Below, piece after piece: positions 1 to 6,037 of a DNA stretch of 13,678 bases. The stretch covers positions 1-13,678 of the forward strand of contig CALUQA010000109.1 of assembly GCA_944322775.1 (NCBI GenBank). The letters run 5' to 3'. The notes below the pieces were generated by a model. That model saw only the letters and a list, made by a program, of their open reading frames with translations, did not search any database and was not told the DNA's origin. Both the position numbers and the translations under genes were made by a program. This DNA is from an uncultured Elusimicrobiales bacterium. GTDB lineage: Bacteria > Elusimicrobiota > Elusimicrobia > Elusimicrobiales > Elusimicrobiaceae. Position 1 is the first letter of the stretch. Every line of letters starts with the position of its first letter.

Positions 1-50
1 ATTATAGGGGGCTTAGCGGAAGAAAATTAAGAATAATTGTTAGATTTTGA

Positions 51-79
51 CAAAAAAGCCCCGCTTTGCGGCGGGGCTT
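51..79 (-). terminator. Intrinsic terminator of glnA
   Basis: A perfect 9-bp stem (AAGCCCCGC at 56-64 with GCGGGGCTT at 71-79) encloses a 6-base loop. On the minus strand it is followed by a run of six T (complement of 52-57). It lies 16 bases beyond the glnA stop, so it should end the glnA transcript. Confidence 0.9.
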
Positions 80-94
80 AAAAAGAAGTGTCTT

Positions 95-1444
95 TTACAG
101 CACGGAGAGGTATTTTTCCAACTCGTAGCTGGACACATGCGTGCGGTACTGGTCCCATTCAATGTCTTTATTGGCAATAAACTTTTCAAACGTATGCTTG
201 CCCAAGACGTTTTGCACCAGCTGGGAATGACGCGTTTCGTTGATGGCCTCATACAAATAGGCCGGCAGCGTGCCAATGCCGCGGCGGGCTCTTTCCTGCG
301 GGGTCATGTGGAAGATGTTTTCTTCCGTCATTTCCGGCACGGGCAGTTTTTTGGCAATGCCGTCCAAACCGGCGCCCAGCATGACGGCAAACGCCAAATA
401 GGGGTTGCAGGCCGGGTCGGGGAAGCGGCACTCTATGCGCGTGGCATTGGGTTTGCCCGCTTTGGCCTGCGGAATGCGCACCAGCGCGCTGCGGTTTTTG
501 CGGCCCCAGGCAATATAGGAAGGTGCTTCATAACCGGGCACCAGGCGTTTGTAAGAGTTCACCCACTGGTTGGTGACGGCGCAAATTTCTTTGACGTGAG
601 CCAAAATGCCGGCAATATAGTGGCGGGCAACGTCGGATAAAAAGAGCGGGTCTTTGGCGTCAAAAAATTTGTTTTCCCCTTTGGCAAAAAGCGACTGGTG
701 CACATGCATGCCGCTGCCGTTTATGCCGGCCAAGGGCTTGGGCATAAAGGTGGCGTACATGCCGTTGGCGGCGGCGATTTGTTTGACCACGGTTTTGTAG
801 GTGATAACCTGGTCGGCCATTTTCATGGCTTCGTCATAGCGCAGGTCAATTTCGTGCTGGGAGGGTGCCACCTCGTGGTGGGAATATTCCACGTGAATGC
901 CCAGCTTTTCCAGCATCAGCATGGTTTGGCGGCGCACGGCATAGCAGGAGTCTAAAGGAATGGTGTCAAAATAACCGCCAAAGTCCAGCGTTTCGGGGTG
1001 TTTGTTGTCTTTAAAATAAAAGTACTCCAGTTCGGGCCCGACCATAAAGGCGTCAAAGCCGGCCTTTTTCATGGCGGCGAGATTTTTTTTAAGGATATAG
1101 CGCGGGTCCCCTTCAAACTGTTCGCCTTCGGTGTTTTTGATGTCGCAGAAAAAGCGGGCGATGGGGGCGCCAGTCAGCTCGGGCGGGAACATTTGAAACG
1201 TGTCCAAATCCGGCAGGGCCACCAGGTCGGACTCGTAAATGCGGGCAAAGCCCTCCACGGAAGAGCCGTCAAAGCCCATGCCTTCGTTCATGGCGTATTC
1301 AAATTCGCGGTGGGAAAGAGAGAGGGATTTTAGATTGCCCAAAATGTCCACAAACCACAATTTAATAATTTGGATTCCGTTGCTTTTGGTTAAGTCCAAT
1401 ATATATCTAATTTTTTCTTTTTCTTCGGCTGTTCTGGGTATCAT
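95..1444 (-). CDS. glnA: Glutamine synthetase, type I (GSI-alpha)
   Basis: Cytoplasmic enzyme that joins ammonia and glutamate to glutamine using ATP, the main ammonium-assimilating step. The 449-residue length fits the GSI family. Visible motifs are the DGSS segment near residue 59, the GPELEYFYF metal-ligand region (136-144), NGSGMHVHQS (242-251), the NSYKRLVPGYEAP flap (296-308), NRSALVRIP (317-325) and ECRFPDPACNPY (338-349). The C-terminus (EWDQYRTHV) resembles the Bacillus enzyme. There is no NLYDLP-type adenylylation tyrosine segment, which places it in the GSI-alpha group. Arg68 matches Bacillus subtilis Arg62 and Glu306 the flap glutamate, both tied to glutamine feedback inhibition there, so feedback control by product is likely (inference). 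The ATG follows a strong GAGGAGGG ribosome binding site. Monocistronic: it has its own promoter and a terminator on each side. Confidence 0.97.
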   Translation of the reverse strand: MIPRTAEEKEKIRYILDLTKSNGIQIIKLWFVDILGNLKSLSLSHREFEYAMNEGMGFDGSSVEGFARIYESDLVALPDLDTFQMFPPELTGAPIARFFCDIKNTEGEQFEGDPRYILKKNLAAMKKAGFDAFMVGPELEYFYFKDNKHPETLDFGGYFDTIPLDSCYAVRRQTMLMLEKLGIHVEYSHHEVAPSQHEIDLRYDEAMKMADQVITYKTVVKQIAAANGMYATFMPKPLAGINGSGMHVHQSLFAKGENKFFDAKDPLFLSDVARHYIAGILAHVKEICAVTNQWVNSYKRLVPGYEAPSYIAWGRKNRSALVRIPQAKAGKPNATRIECRFPDPACNPYLAFAVMLGAGLDGIAKKLPVPEMTEENIFHMTPQERARRGIGTLPAYLYEAINETRHSQLVQNVLGKHTFEKFIANKDIEWDQYRTHVSSYELEKYLSVL

Positions 1445-1488
1445 AAGCCCCTCCTCGGTTAAAAATAAAAATTTTGCAATAAACGACT

Positions 1489-1517
1489 ATTATATAAAAA
1501 CAATTGGAAAAATGAAC
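1489..1517 (-). promoter_or_regulatory. Putative glnA promoter
   Basis: On the minus strand a perfect TATAAT (complement of 1489-1494) lies 44 bases upstream of the glnA ATG. This predicts a leader of roughly 38 bases that carries the GAGGAGGG ribosome binding site. The -35 box is poor (GTTCAT at 17-bp spacing). I see no clear GlnR, NtrC or sigma-54 site. Confidence 0.5.
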
Positions 1518-1519
1518 AT

Positions 1520-1547
1520 AAAAAACCCGCCTTTCGGCGGGTTTTTT
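1520..1547 (-). terminator. Intrinsic terminator after the thioesterase gene
   Basis: A 12-bp perfect stem (AAAAAACCCGCC at 1520-1531 with GGCGGGTTTTTT at 1536-1547) has a 4-base loop. It lies 9 bases beyond the thioesterase stop and has T-runs in both directions. Only the minus-strand gene needs it. Confidence 0.9.
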
Positions 1548-1555
1548 AAAGGGGC

Positions 1556-1936
1556 TTAGCAGGCCATGGCGGTTTTAACGTCGGCCCCCATGGGGGTGGG
1601 CACCCCGTTTTTGTCTACGCAGCACAAGGCGGTTTTGCCTTTGGTGCACAGGCGGCCGTTTTGGTTGGTGATAATGTTTTCAAACACAATTTTAATGTCG
1701 GAAATTTCCAGCACTTTGGTGCTGACGTCTATCACGTCTGCATAGCGTACCGGGAATTTATATTCCACTTCCTGGCGGGCCACCACAAAATACAGCCCGC
1801 GTTGCATTAAGGCCGGCACGGAAAAGCCCTTTTCGGCCATATAAAGGGTGCGGGCTTCTTCAAAAAATTTTAAATAGTTGGCGTAATAGACCACGTTGCC
1901 GCAGTCGGTGTCGTGATAAAAAATAGTTTTTTTGAT
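1556..1936 (-). CDS. YbgC/FadM-type acyl-CoA thioesterase with probable AUC start
   Basis: Hotdog-fold thioesterase of the 4-hydroxybenzoyl-CoA/YbgC group, expected to hydrolyse acyl-CoA thioesters in the cytoplasm. From the chosen start the protein has 126 residues, normal for the family. It opens with FYHDTDCGNVVYYANYLKFF; Asp11 corresponds to the catalytic Asp of YbgC, and the usual GGVVYH is GNVVYY here. No ATG, GTG or TTG lies in frame between the upstream stop (1955-1957) and Asp11. The first conventional start, GTG at 1892-1894, would remove the catalytic Asp. The ATC at 1934-1936 sits 7 bases after GGGG and 2 bases after the yjbQ stop (TAA-CT-ATC), so termination-reinitiation coupling is the most economical reading. 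A start at ATA (1940) or ATT (1922), or a sequence error, remains possible. Second gene of the yjbQ operon. The native substrate cannot be told from sequence. Confidence 0.85.
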   Translation of the reverse strand: MKKTIFYHDTDCGNVVYYANYLKFFEEARTLYMAEKGFSVPALMQRGLYFVVARQEVEYKFPVRYADVIDVSTKVLEISDIKIVFENIITNQNGRLCTKGKTALCCVDKNGVPTPMGADVKTAMAC

Positions 1937-1938
1937 AG

Positions 1939-2355
1939 TTATTCCCCAATAATTTTAATTAAAATGCGTTTGTTTCTCTGGCCGTCAAACTCGCCGTAAA
2001 AAATGGTTTCCCACGGGCCAAAGTCCAGCCGGCCTTTGGTGACGGCCACCACCACTTCGCGCCCCAACAGAGTGCGTTTTAAATGGGCGTCGCCATTGTC
2101 TTCGCCGGTCAGGTTATGCTGGTATTTGTCTATGCCGTAGGGGGCCAGTTTTTCCGCCCAGCGCAAAAAGTCGGCATGCAGACCGCGTTCGTTGTCGTTA
2201 ATAAATACAGAAGAGGTAATATGCATGGAGTTGACCAGGCACAAGCCTTCCTGTATGCCGCTTTTGGCCAAGGCTTTTTCCACCTGCGGCGTGATGTTGA
2301 CGATTTCGTAGCGTTTGTCTGTGCAAACGGTTAAATATTCTGTGTAAGACTTCAT
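1939..2355 (-). CDS. yjbQ: YjbQ-family protein (UPF0047)
   Basis: Small conserved cytoplasmic protein of the YjbQ/UPF0047 family. Its biological role is poorly settled; weak thiamine-phosphate-synthase-like activity has been described for some members. From the ATG at 2353-2355 it has 138 residues, a typical family length. Family hallmarks are [13 protein letters not shown] (42-54, with His45), [13 protein letters not shown] (86-98, with His91) and the C-terminal [19 protein letters not shown] (112-130). A GTG start at 2401-2403 would add 16 residues that do not look like the family. No ribosome binding site precedes the ATG; instead a -10-like TATATT ends exactly 6 bases before it, which suggests a leaderless message. 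It is followed directly by the thioesterase gene, and the two start regions are almost fused, so they form an operon. Confidence 0.92.
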   Translation of the reverse strand: MKSYTEYLTVCTDKRYEIVNITPQVEKALAKSGIQEGLCLVNSMHITSSVFINDNERGLHADFLRWAEKLAPYGIDKYQHNLTGEDNGDAHLKRTLLGREVVVAVTKGRLDFGPWETIFYGEFDGQRNKRILIKIIGE

Positions 2356-2367
2356 ATTTAAAATATA
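2356..2367 (-). promoter_or_regulatory. Putative leaderless promoter of yjbQ
   Basis: On the minus strand TATATT (complement of 2362-2367) is followed by six bases and then the ATG. The predicted transcription start therefore coincides with the start codon. No good -35 box is visible at 16-18 bp spacing. Confidence 0.4.
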
Positions 2368-2422
2368 CAAAATGCAGCGGGGGTTGTGCCTGGCTTGCGG
2401 CACAGATGGTGCATAAAAGCGC

Positions 2423-2459
2423 TTGCCATAGCGATTATTTTATTTGTTACAATATCGGT
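2423..2459 (+). promoter_or_regulatory. Putative leaderless promoter of the 2460 gene
   Basis: TACAAT at 2448-2453 lies exactly six bases before the ATG at 2460. TTGCCA at 2423-2428 could be the -35 box, with a long 19-bp spacer. No Shine-Dalgarno sequence is present. The divergent yjbQ promoter lies in the same 104-base gap. Confidence 0.4.
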
Positions 2460-3299
2460 ATGGATAAAGAAAAACTGATGGCGCTGTTGCGCAACCCGAA
2501 AAAGTTCCGCAAGAATGCAAACTCGGAGGCGGCCCAGCCGGTGGCTGAAGCCCCGCAAAAAAACGACACGAACCGTCCCTTGCTTTTGGCAAGTGTCGCG
2601 GTGGTGGTATTGCTGTTGTTGACGGTGTGGTTTGTGTCCAGTGCGCGTAACCGGGCAGACAACATTGCCGCGTTTTTGGATCCCACCGTTTTGAAAGGGC
2701 TGGCCGTTGACGCCGATTTTAACCCCAACAGCGGCACGCGCTATATTCAAATCCGCGAAGGGCAGGACCGCAACGTAACCGTGCAGGAATTGGGCACGAC
2801 GCTGCCGGTCATCAGCCGCTACAATTACCGCGCGCTGACGCCCAATAACTATAAAATTATAGGTGAAGCCCCCTATGCACTGACCATTAACGTGTCTTCC
2901 AACATAGACGACCCGGATTTGCTGCGCTATCTGTTTAATAACGACAATACGGCCAAGGCTTTTATTGCCCGTGCCGACGTGGCCCCCTTGTTGCAAGATC
3001 CGGCCGCTTTGGCAAAAGTAATGGCCGACCAGACGGCAGTAAACGCTTTTTTGTCTAATGAGATAGTGCAAAAGGTGCTCAGCTCGCAGCAGTTGGTAAG
3101 CGCCTTGGCCGGCAGCCGCTTATTTTCGTATATATTAATCAGCAAGGCGGTTAAATATTACCGCGACCATCCTGCCGAAGCGGCCAAGCTGATTAATGCC
3201 AATCCGGCTTTGGCGGCGCTTAAGCAAAACCCCAATGTGCGCAAAGCGGTGGCAGAGAATACATATCTTAAAAATATTTCTGCTACACTTTTAAAATAA
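2460..3299 (+). CDS. Membrane-anchored periplasmic protein of unknown function
   Basis: I do not recognise this 279-residue protein. The N-terminus is basic (RNPKKFRKNA at 11-20). One hydrophobic helix at about 39-59 (LLLASVAVVVLLLLTVWFV) should anchor it with the N-terminus in the cytoplasm and residues 60-279 outside. The external part begins with a mixed stretch (62-145), then becomes strongly helical. From about 150 onward it contains loosely repeating units headed by Asp-Pro or Asn-Pro (DPDLLRYL, DPAALAKVM, NPALAALKQ, NPNVRKAV) that resemble the spacing of STI1-like helical repeats; that likeness is weak. The start is taken at ATG 2460 rather than GTG 2406, because a -10-like box ends six bases upstream and the extra 18 residues look non-coding. 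No terminator separates it from the tRNA gene 33 bases downstream, so it may be co-transcribed with it. Confidence 0.85.
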   Translation: MDKEKLMALLRNPKKFRKNANSEAAQPVAEAPQKNDTNRPLLLASVAVVVLLLLTVWFVSSARNRADNIAAFLDPTVLKGLAVDADFNPNSGTRYIQIREGQDRNVTVQELGTTLPVISRYNYRALTPNNYKIIGEAPYALTINVSSNIDDPDLLRYLFNNDNTAKAFIARADVAPLLQDPAALAKVMADQTAVNAFLSNEIVQKVLSSQQLVSALAGSRLFSYILISKAVKYYRDHPAEAAKLINANPALAALKQNPNVRKAVAENTYLKNISATLLK

Positions 3300-3304
3300 A
3301 ATTT

Positions 3305-3312
3305 GCTATAAT
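3305..3312 (+). promoter_or_regulatory. Extended -10 promoter of the tRNA-Gly gene
   Basis: TATAAT at 3307-3312 is preceded by TTTGC, giving a TG-n extended -10 element. It lies 20 bases upstream of the tRNA 5' end. No clear -35 box is visible at the end of the preceding gene. Confidence 0.6.
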
Positions 3313-3332
3313 TTCTTTAGGCAAAGATTTAT

Positions 3333-3406
3333 GCGGGCGTGGTTCAATGGTAGAACACGACCTTGCCAAGGTTGAGACGAGGGTTCGATTCCCTTCGCCC
3401 GCTCCA
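3333..3406 (+). tRNA. tRNA-Gly, anticodon GCC, CCA encoded
   Basis: The 74-base gene folds as a standard cloverleaf. The acceptor stem is GCGGGCG with CGCCCGC, followed by discriminator T and an encoded CCA at 3404-3406. The D stem is GTTC/GAAC. The anticodon stem is CGACC/GGTTG (with a G-T pair) around loop TTGCCAA, with anticodon GCC at 3365-3367. The T arm is AGGG-TTCGATT-CCCT. It reads Gly codons GGC and GGU. It has its own extended -10 promoter and a terminator 5 bases after the CCA. Confidence 0.97.
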
Positions 3407-3411
3407 TTTAG

Positions 3412-3436
3412 ACCCCGGTTAAACCGGGGTTTTTTA
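3412..3436 (+). terminator. Intrinsic terminator of the tRNA-Gly gene
   Basis: An 8-bp stem (ACCCCGGT at 3412-3419 with ACCGGGGT at 3423-3430) has a tight 3-base loop and is followed by six T. Confidence 0.9.
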
Positions 3437-3443
3437 TTGCTTT

Positions 3444-3478
3444 TAAGGGCCCAGACGAAAGTAGGCCCTTATTTTTTT
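3444..3478 (+). terminator. Second terminator hairpin after the tRNA
   Basis: TAAGGGCC (3444-3451) pairs with GGCCCTTA (3464-3471) across a 12-base loop, followed by seven T. It is a second plus-strand terminator only 8 bases after the first. The left arm can alternatively pair with GGGCCCTT at 3493-3500, helped by AGACG/CGTCT, so two structures exclude each other. Confidence 0.75.
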
Positions 3479-3504
3479 GCGTCTAGGCCTTAGGGCCCTT
3501 TTTC

Positions 3505-3534
3505 TTGCCACGACGGAAATATATCCTATATATA
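3505..3534 (+). promoter_or_regulatory. Putative promoter of the ankyrin-like gene
   Basis: TTGCCA at 3505-3510 and TATATA at 3527-3532 (16-bp spacer) or 3529-3534 (18-bp spacer) match sigma-70-type boxes. The predicted transcription start would be within about 6 bases of the ATG at 3545, giving a very short leader that would cut into the AGAGGG ribosome binding site. The exact start is uncertain. Confidence 0.4.
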
Positions 3535-3544
3535 AGAGGGTTAT

Positions 3545-4219
3545 ATGAAAAAATATATTGTTTTAATCGTTTTGATGTTAGGGGTTTGCACCGGCGCTTT
3601 TGCCCAATACAATCCGGCAGAAGCGTATGGCTATTTTACGGCTCCCAATCAGCAGCAGAACCAAGAGGAACCGCAGATTATTCGGCTTTCCCGCGAAGGG
3701 GATTTAAAAGGCCTTCGCCTCCTGCTTGCCAAAGAAGCCAATGCCCGCCATTTTGAAAGCAAAGGCGGCTATTATTACCCCATTTTGCTTCAGACAGACG
3801 CTCATGGCAATAATGTTTTGCATGTGGCGGCCAATGCCGAAGTATTTTCTTTCCTGTATACGGAAGCTTACAGTAAGCGTGACGTGCTGATGTCCCAAAA
3901 AAACAAAGCGGGGGAAACCCCGTGGATGAGCCTGATTTCCTATGACCGTGCAGGCATTTTTATGCGGATGTTTATAACGTCTCCCTTAAGAAAAAAGATG
4001 AAGGACGTAACCAAAGAACTGAAATCTACGGGCGTAAACCTGATGGTGGCGGAAATTAAACGTGATGCATTGATTAGAGAATGCAGTGCCGGCGGACAAA
4101 ACATGTGGCAGCGCGCCGATGCTTTGTGGCGCATGGCGCCGGAAGGCAGCGCCGAAAAAGCCACCATGCTGCAGGTGCGCAACATGATAGGCAAAGCAGC
4201 CCCTTTTCTTATTCGCTAG
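3545..4219 (+). CDS. Secreted ankyrin-repeat-like protein
   Basis: A 224-residue exported protein. The Sec signal peptide spans residues 1-20 (basic MKK, hydrophobic core, cleavage expected after GAFA before Gln21). The mature part begins with a Gln/Pro-rich linker (22-45). It then shows segments with ankyrin spacing: LSREGDLKGLRLLLAKEANAR (48-68), DAHGNNVLHVAAN (86-98) with following helix, and NKAGETPWMSLIS (120-132) with following helix. The Gly-x-x-x-Leu-His-x-Ala-Ala signature of the second unit is the clearest. The C-terminal 75 residues are charged and helical without a recognised fold. The protein probably binds another protein in the periplasm; the partner is unknown. The ATG at 3545 is chosen for the AGAGGG ribosome binding site and the signal peptide; an overlapping upstream ATG in another frame (3505) is spurious. 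Single gene, convergent with the dGTPase gene, sharing its terminator. Confidence 0.85.
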   Translation: MKKYIVLIVLMLGVCTGAFAQYNPAEAYGYFTAPNQQQNQEEPQIIRLSREGDLKGLRLLLAKEANARHFESKGGYYYPILLQTDAHGNNVLHVAANAEVFSFLYTEAYSKRDVLMSQKNKAGETPWMSLISYDRAGIFMRMFITSPLRKKMKDVTKELKSTGVNLMVAEIKRDALIRECSAGGQNMWQRADALWRMAPEGSAEKATMLQVRNMIGKAAPFLIR

Positions 4220-4226
4220 TCTAACA

Positions 4227-4254
4227 AAAAGCCCCGCAAGAGCGGGGCTTTTTT
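4227..4254. terminator. Bidirectional terminator shared by convergent genes
   Basis: GCCCCGC (4231-4237) pairs with GCGGGGC (4242-4248) around loop AAGA, flanked by A-runs and T-runs that extend the stem and serve both strands. On the minus side the hairpin arm touches the dGTPase stop codon at 4253-4255. Confidence 0.9.
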
Positions 4255-5374
4255 AATTAAAGAATTTAATGGAGTTGGGCAGTATCACGTCTTCCATAAC
4301 GCTTAACGCGTAGGAGTCTGTCATGCCGGCGATGTAGTCTGTAATAATCGTGTCGCGCAAGGTCGGGTCCTGATGGTAGGCTTTTTGCATGGAAGCCATA
4401 TAGTTGGCAAAACTGGTGGCGGTTTGTTTGCCTTCGCGTTCATAGGCGGCATAGTCAAAGCCGTAGCGGCCAAAAATGGTGCGGAAGTAATCAAACAAAT
4501 CGGCAATACATTTGTCTATGGTTTCTTTGCGCTGGCGCATTTGTTCGTTGTGGTAAATGCGCTCGTAGTTAAATTTCTTCAGTTCGGAAATAATAGCCGT
4601 CTTTTCCGGCGAAAAACCGATAAAATCTTTATCCTTGGAGTGTTCAATTAAGTCCAAGGTCAGCGTATTGATAATTTCCCCGTTGGAGGTGCCGATTTCC
4701 TGCTGGACAATTTGAGGAATGTCCTCAGTAGTAATTAAGCCGGCTTTGACGGCGTCTTCAATATCGCGGCCCAAATAGGCTATTTTGTCAGCCACGCGCA
4801 CAATGCAGCCTTCATAGGTGGTGGGCAGACAGCGGCGGCTTTGTATGGCGTCCAAATCATTGGGGGTGTGGGTGGGGCGCAGCTCGGTGGTGGCAAAATC
4901 TTCCCCGCAGTGGCACAAAATGCCGTCTTTTACGGCATAGGTTAAATTAAGTCCTTCCCCATAATTGGCCAAATATTCCACCACGCGGTAGCTGTTTACT
5001 TCATGCAAAAAAGGTTTGGGGGCAATGCAGGCGGCCAGGGCGCGTTCTCCCTCGTGGCCAAAGGGGGCGTGGCCAATGTCGTGGCCTAAGCCCACGGCAT
5101 AGGCCAAGTCTTGGTCCAGGGCCCAGTTGCCGCTTTGGTTTAACCCGCGGCAAATGGCGGCGGCAATGGTGGCCACGTGCAGCACATGTTCTATGCGGGT
5201 GCAAATGTGGTCATTGTCCGGCGCAAAAAATACCTGCGTTTTGTGTTTTAAACGGCGAAAGGGAAGAGAGTGTATAATTTTGGTCTGATCGCGGAAGTAT
5301 TCGCCGCGCACGTCCGGCGTTTGCGGGCGGGTGCGTTTATAGTAAATTTCATTGCCCAGCGGGTTTCTGTTCAT
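4253..5374 (-). CDS. dgt: dGTPase-like HD-domain dNTP triphosphohydrolase
   Basis: Metal-dependent HD hydrolase of the dGTPase/dNTPase family that removes triphosphate from dNTPs to balance nucleotide pools. It has 373 residues from the ATG at 5372-5374, typical of the shorter family members. Residues in order: DVRGEYFRDQTKIIHSLPFRR near the N-terminus (21-41), R60/H63 in TRIEHVLHV, the metal-binding GLGHDIGHAPFGHEGE (95-110; H98 and D99 the HD pair, H102 and H107), and ADKIAYLGRDIEDA (195-208; D196 the last metal ligand). A further in-frame ATG at 5420-5422 would add 16 residues without family likeness, and no ribosome binding site precedes either ATG. The chosen ATG has a -10-like TATCAT ending six bases upstream and TTGGGG 18 bp further, which suggests a leaderless transcript. 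Divergent from coaD with overlapping promoters. The preferred dNTP substrate cannot be read from sequence. Confidence 0.92.
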   Translation of the reverse strand: MNRNPLGNEIYYKRTRPQTPDVRGEYFRDQTKIIHSLPFRRLKHKTQVFFAPDNDHICTRIEHVLHVATIAAAICRGLNQSGNWALDQDLAYAVGLGHDIGHAPFGHEGERALAACIAPKPFLHEVNSYRVVEYLANYGEGLNLTYAVKDGILCHCGEDFATTELRPTHTPNDLDAIQSRRCLPTTYEGCIVRVADKIAYLGRDIEDAVKAGLITTEDIPQIVQQEIGTSNGEIINTLTLDLIEHSKDKDFIGFSPEKTAIISELKKFNYERIYHNEQMRQRKETIDKCIADLFDYFRTIFGRYGFDYAAYEREGKQTATSFANYMASMQKAYHQDPTLRDTIITDYIAGMTDSYALSVMEDVILPNSIKFFN

Positions 5375-5398
5375 AAAATTATGATACCATAATATAAA
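5370..5398 (+). promoter_or_regulatory. Putative coaD promoter
   Basis: TTCATA (5370-5375), 17-bp spacer, TATAAA (5393-5398). The predicted start is near 5405, leaving a leader of about 22 bases that includes GGGAGA. It overlaps the divergent dGTPase promoter, so the two polymerases would compete. Confidence 0.45.
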
Positions 5399-5410
5399 GG
5401 CTTTCCCCAA
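5375..5410 (-). promoter_or_regulatory. Putative leaderless promoter of the dGTPase gene
   Basis: On the minus strand TTGGGG (complement of 5405-5410), an 18-bp spacer, TATCAT (complement of 5381-5386), six bases, then ATG. The predicted first transcribed base is at the start codon. Confidence 0.45.
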
Positions 5411-5427
5411 TGGGAGAAACAAAACAT

Positions 5428-5925
5428 ATGCAAACGGTTGTTTATCAGGGAACGTTTGATCCGTTTACCCAAGGCCATTTGGCCGTAGTAAAAAGTGCGC
5501 GCCAGCTGTTTGACCGGGTGGTGGTGCTTCTATTGGTAAATCCGGGCAAAAAACCGTTGTTTTCCGTGCAGGAACGGCAAGACATGATCAAAAAAACCCT
5601 GGAACTGGCACAAATAGATGGCGTAAGTGTGGACCATAGCGATGGGTTGCTTGCAGACTATATGCAAAAGCACGGCCTGTCCGTTTGCGTACGGGGTATT
5701 CGCAATGGGCGCGACTGTGAGTTCGAGCTGGAAAACCACCGTTTAAGCCGGCATTTTTTTGCCGGTCTTCAGACGGTATTTCTGCCTTGCGACCCCCAAT
5801 TGGCAGACATTAGCTCTTCGGCCGTCAAAGCGGCTTGCGGCTATGGCAAATTACCCAAGACATGGGTGCCGCAAAACGTGGCAGACGAACTAAAAAAGAA
5901 GTATCCCAATTTAAAATTTATTTAA
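5428..5925 (+). CDS. coaD: Phosphopantetheine adenylyltransferase
   Basis: Transfers AMP from ATP to 4'-phosphopantetheine to make dephospho-CoA, the penultimate step of CoA synthesis, in the cytoplasm. It has 165 residues from the ATG at 5428, close to the usual 160. It starts with the family hallmark VVYQGTFDPFTQGHLAVV (4-21), which holds the nucleotidyltransferase TxGH motif (T14, H17). Other conserved features are NPGKKPLF (38-45) with the substrate lysine, VRGIRNGRDCEFE (88-100) and DISSSAVK (127-134), the ISSS phosphate-binding motif. An ATG at 5410 would add six residues but has no ribosome binding site; the chosen one follows GGGAGA by about 11 bases. Single gene with its own terminator; divergent from the dGTPase gene. 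Confidence 0.96.
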   Translation: MQTVVYQGTFDPFTQGHLAVVKSARQLFDRVVVLLLVNPGKKPLFSVQERQDMIKKTLELAQIDGVSVDHSDGLLADYMQKHGLSVCVRGIRNGRDCEFELENHRLSRHFFAGLQTVFLPCDPQLADISSSAVKAACGYGKLPKTWVPQNVADELKKKYPNLKFI

Positions 5926-5941
5926 AAATTTACGACGATAT

Positions 5942-5956
5942 ATAGGACTTTAGGCC
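5942..5956 (+). repeat. Intergenic motif ATAGGACTTTAGGCC, copy A
   Basis: A 15-base sequence found identically at 6268-6282 and in a looser form (TAGGCCTTAGGGCC) at 3484-3497. This copy runs into the left arm of the coaD terminator. Confidence 0.6.
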
Positions 5957-5979
5957 TACCACATGGGTAGGCCTTTTTT
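5952..5979 (+). terminator. Intrinsic terminator of coaD
   Basis: AGGCCTACC (5952-5960) pairs with GGTAGGCCT (5966-5974) around a 5-base loop and is followed by a run of six T, 26 bases after the coaD stop. Confidence 0.9.
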
Positions 5980-6006
5980 GTCGGGCGCGCCGGTTGGATT
6001 ATTTCA

Positions 6007-6012
6007 TATAAT
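6007..6012 (+). promoter_or_regulatory. Putative -10 box upstream of the small ORF
   Basis: A perfect TATAAT 25 bases before the ATG at 6038, predicting a start near 6019 and a leader that keeps the AAGGAGA ribosome binding site. The -35 region is GC-rich and unconvincing. Confidence 0.4.
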
Positions 6013-6037
6013 ATTAGCGGAGAAGGACAAAAGGAGA

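Noticed and set aside
1..50. TATAAT on the minus strand at the very left edge (complement of 1-6)
   Set aside because: It may be a promoter of a gene outside the window, but no -35 box is visible and nothing downstream can be seen, so I did not call it. The rest of 1-50 shows nothing else.
47..640. 197-codon plus-strand frame opposite glnA
   Set aside because: It lies wholly antisense to a gene with full family motifs, has no ribosome binding site or promoter, and its composition is that of a shadow frame.
2374..2393. Sigma-54-like GG-N10-GC pattern upstream of yjbQ
   Set aside because: Only the invariant dinucleotides match; the -12 element lacks TTGC and the predicted start would not explain the gene better than the TATATT box.
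2358..3071. 237-codon minus-strand frame opposite the anchored protein
   Set aside because: The plus-strand frame has a membrane anchor, a promoter-like start and a coherent helical C-terminus. The antisense frame shows no domain and would overlap the yjbQ promoter.
3333..3406. tRNA-Gly gene as an integration site of a mobile element
   Set aside because: No integrase gene, no direct repeat of the tRNA 3' end and no phage or plasmid genes occur nearby; flanking genes look native.
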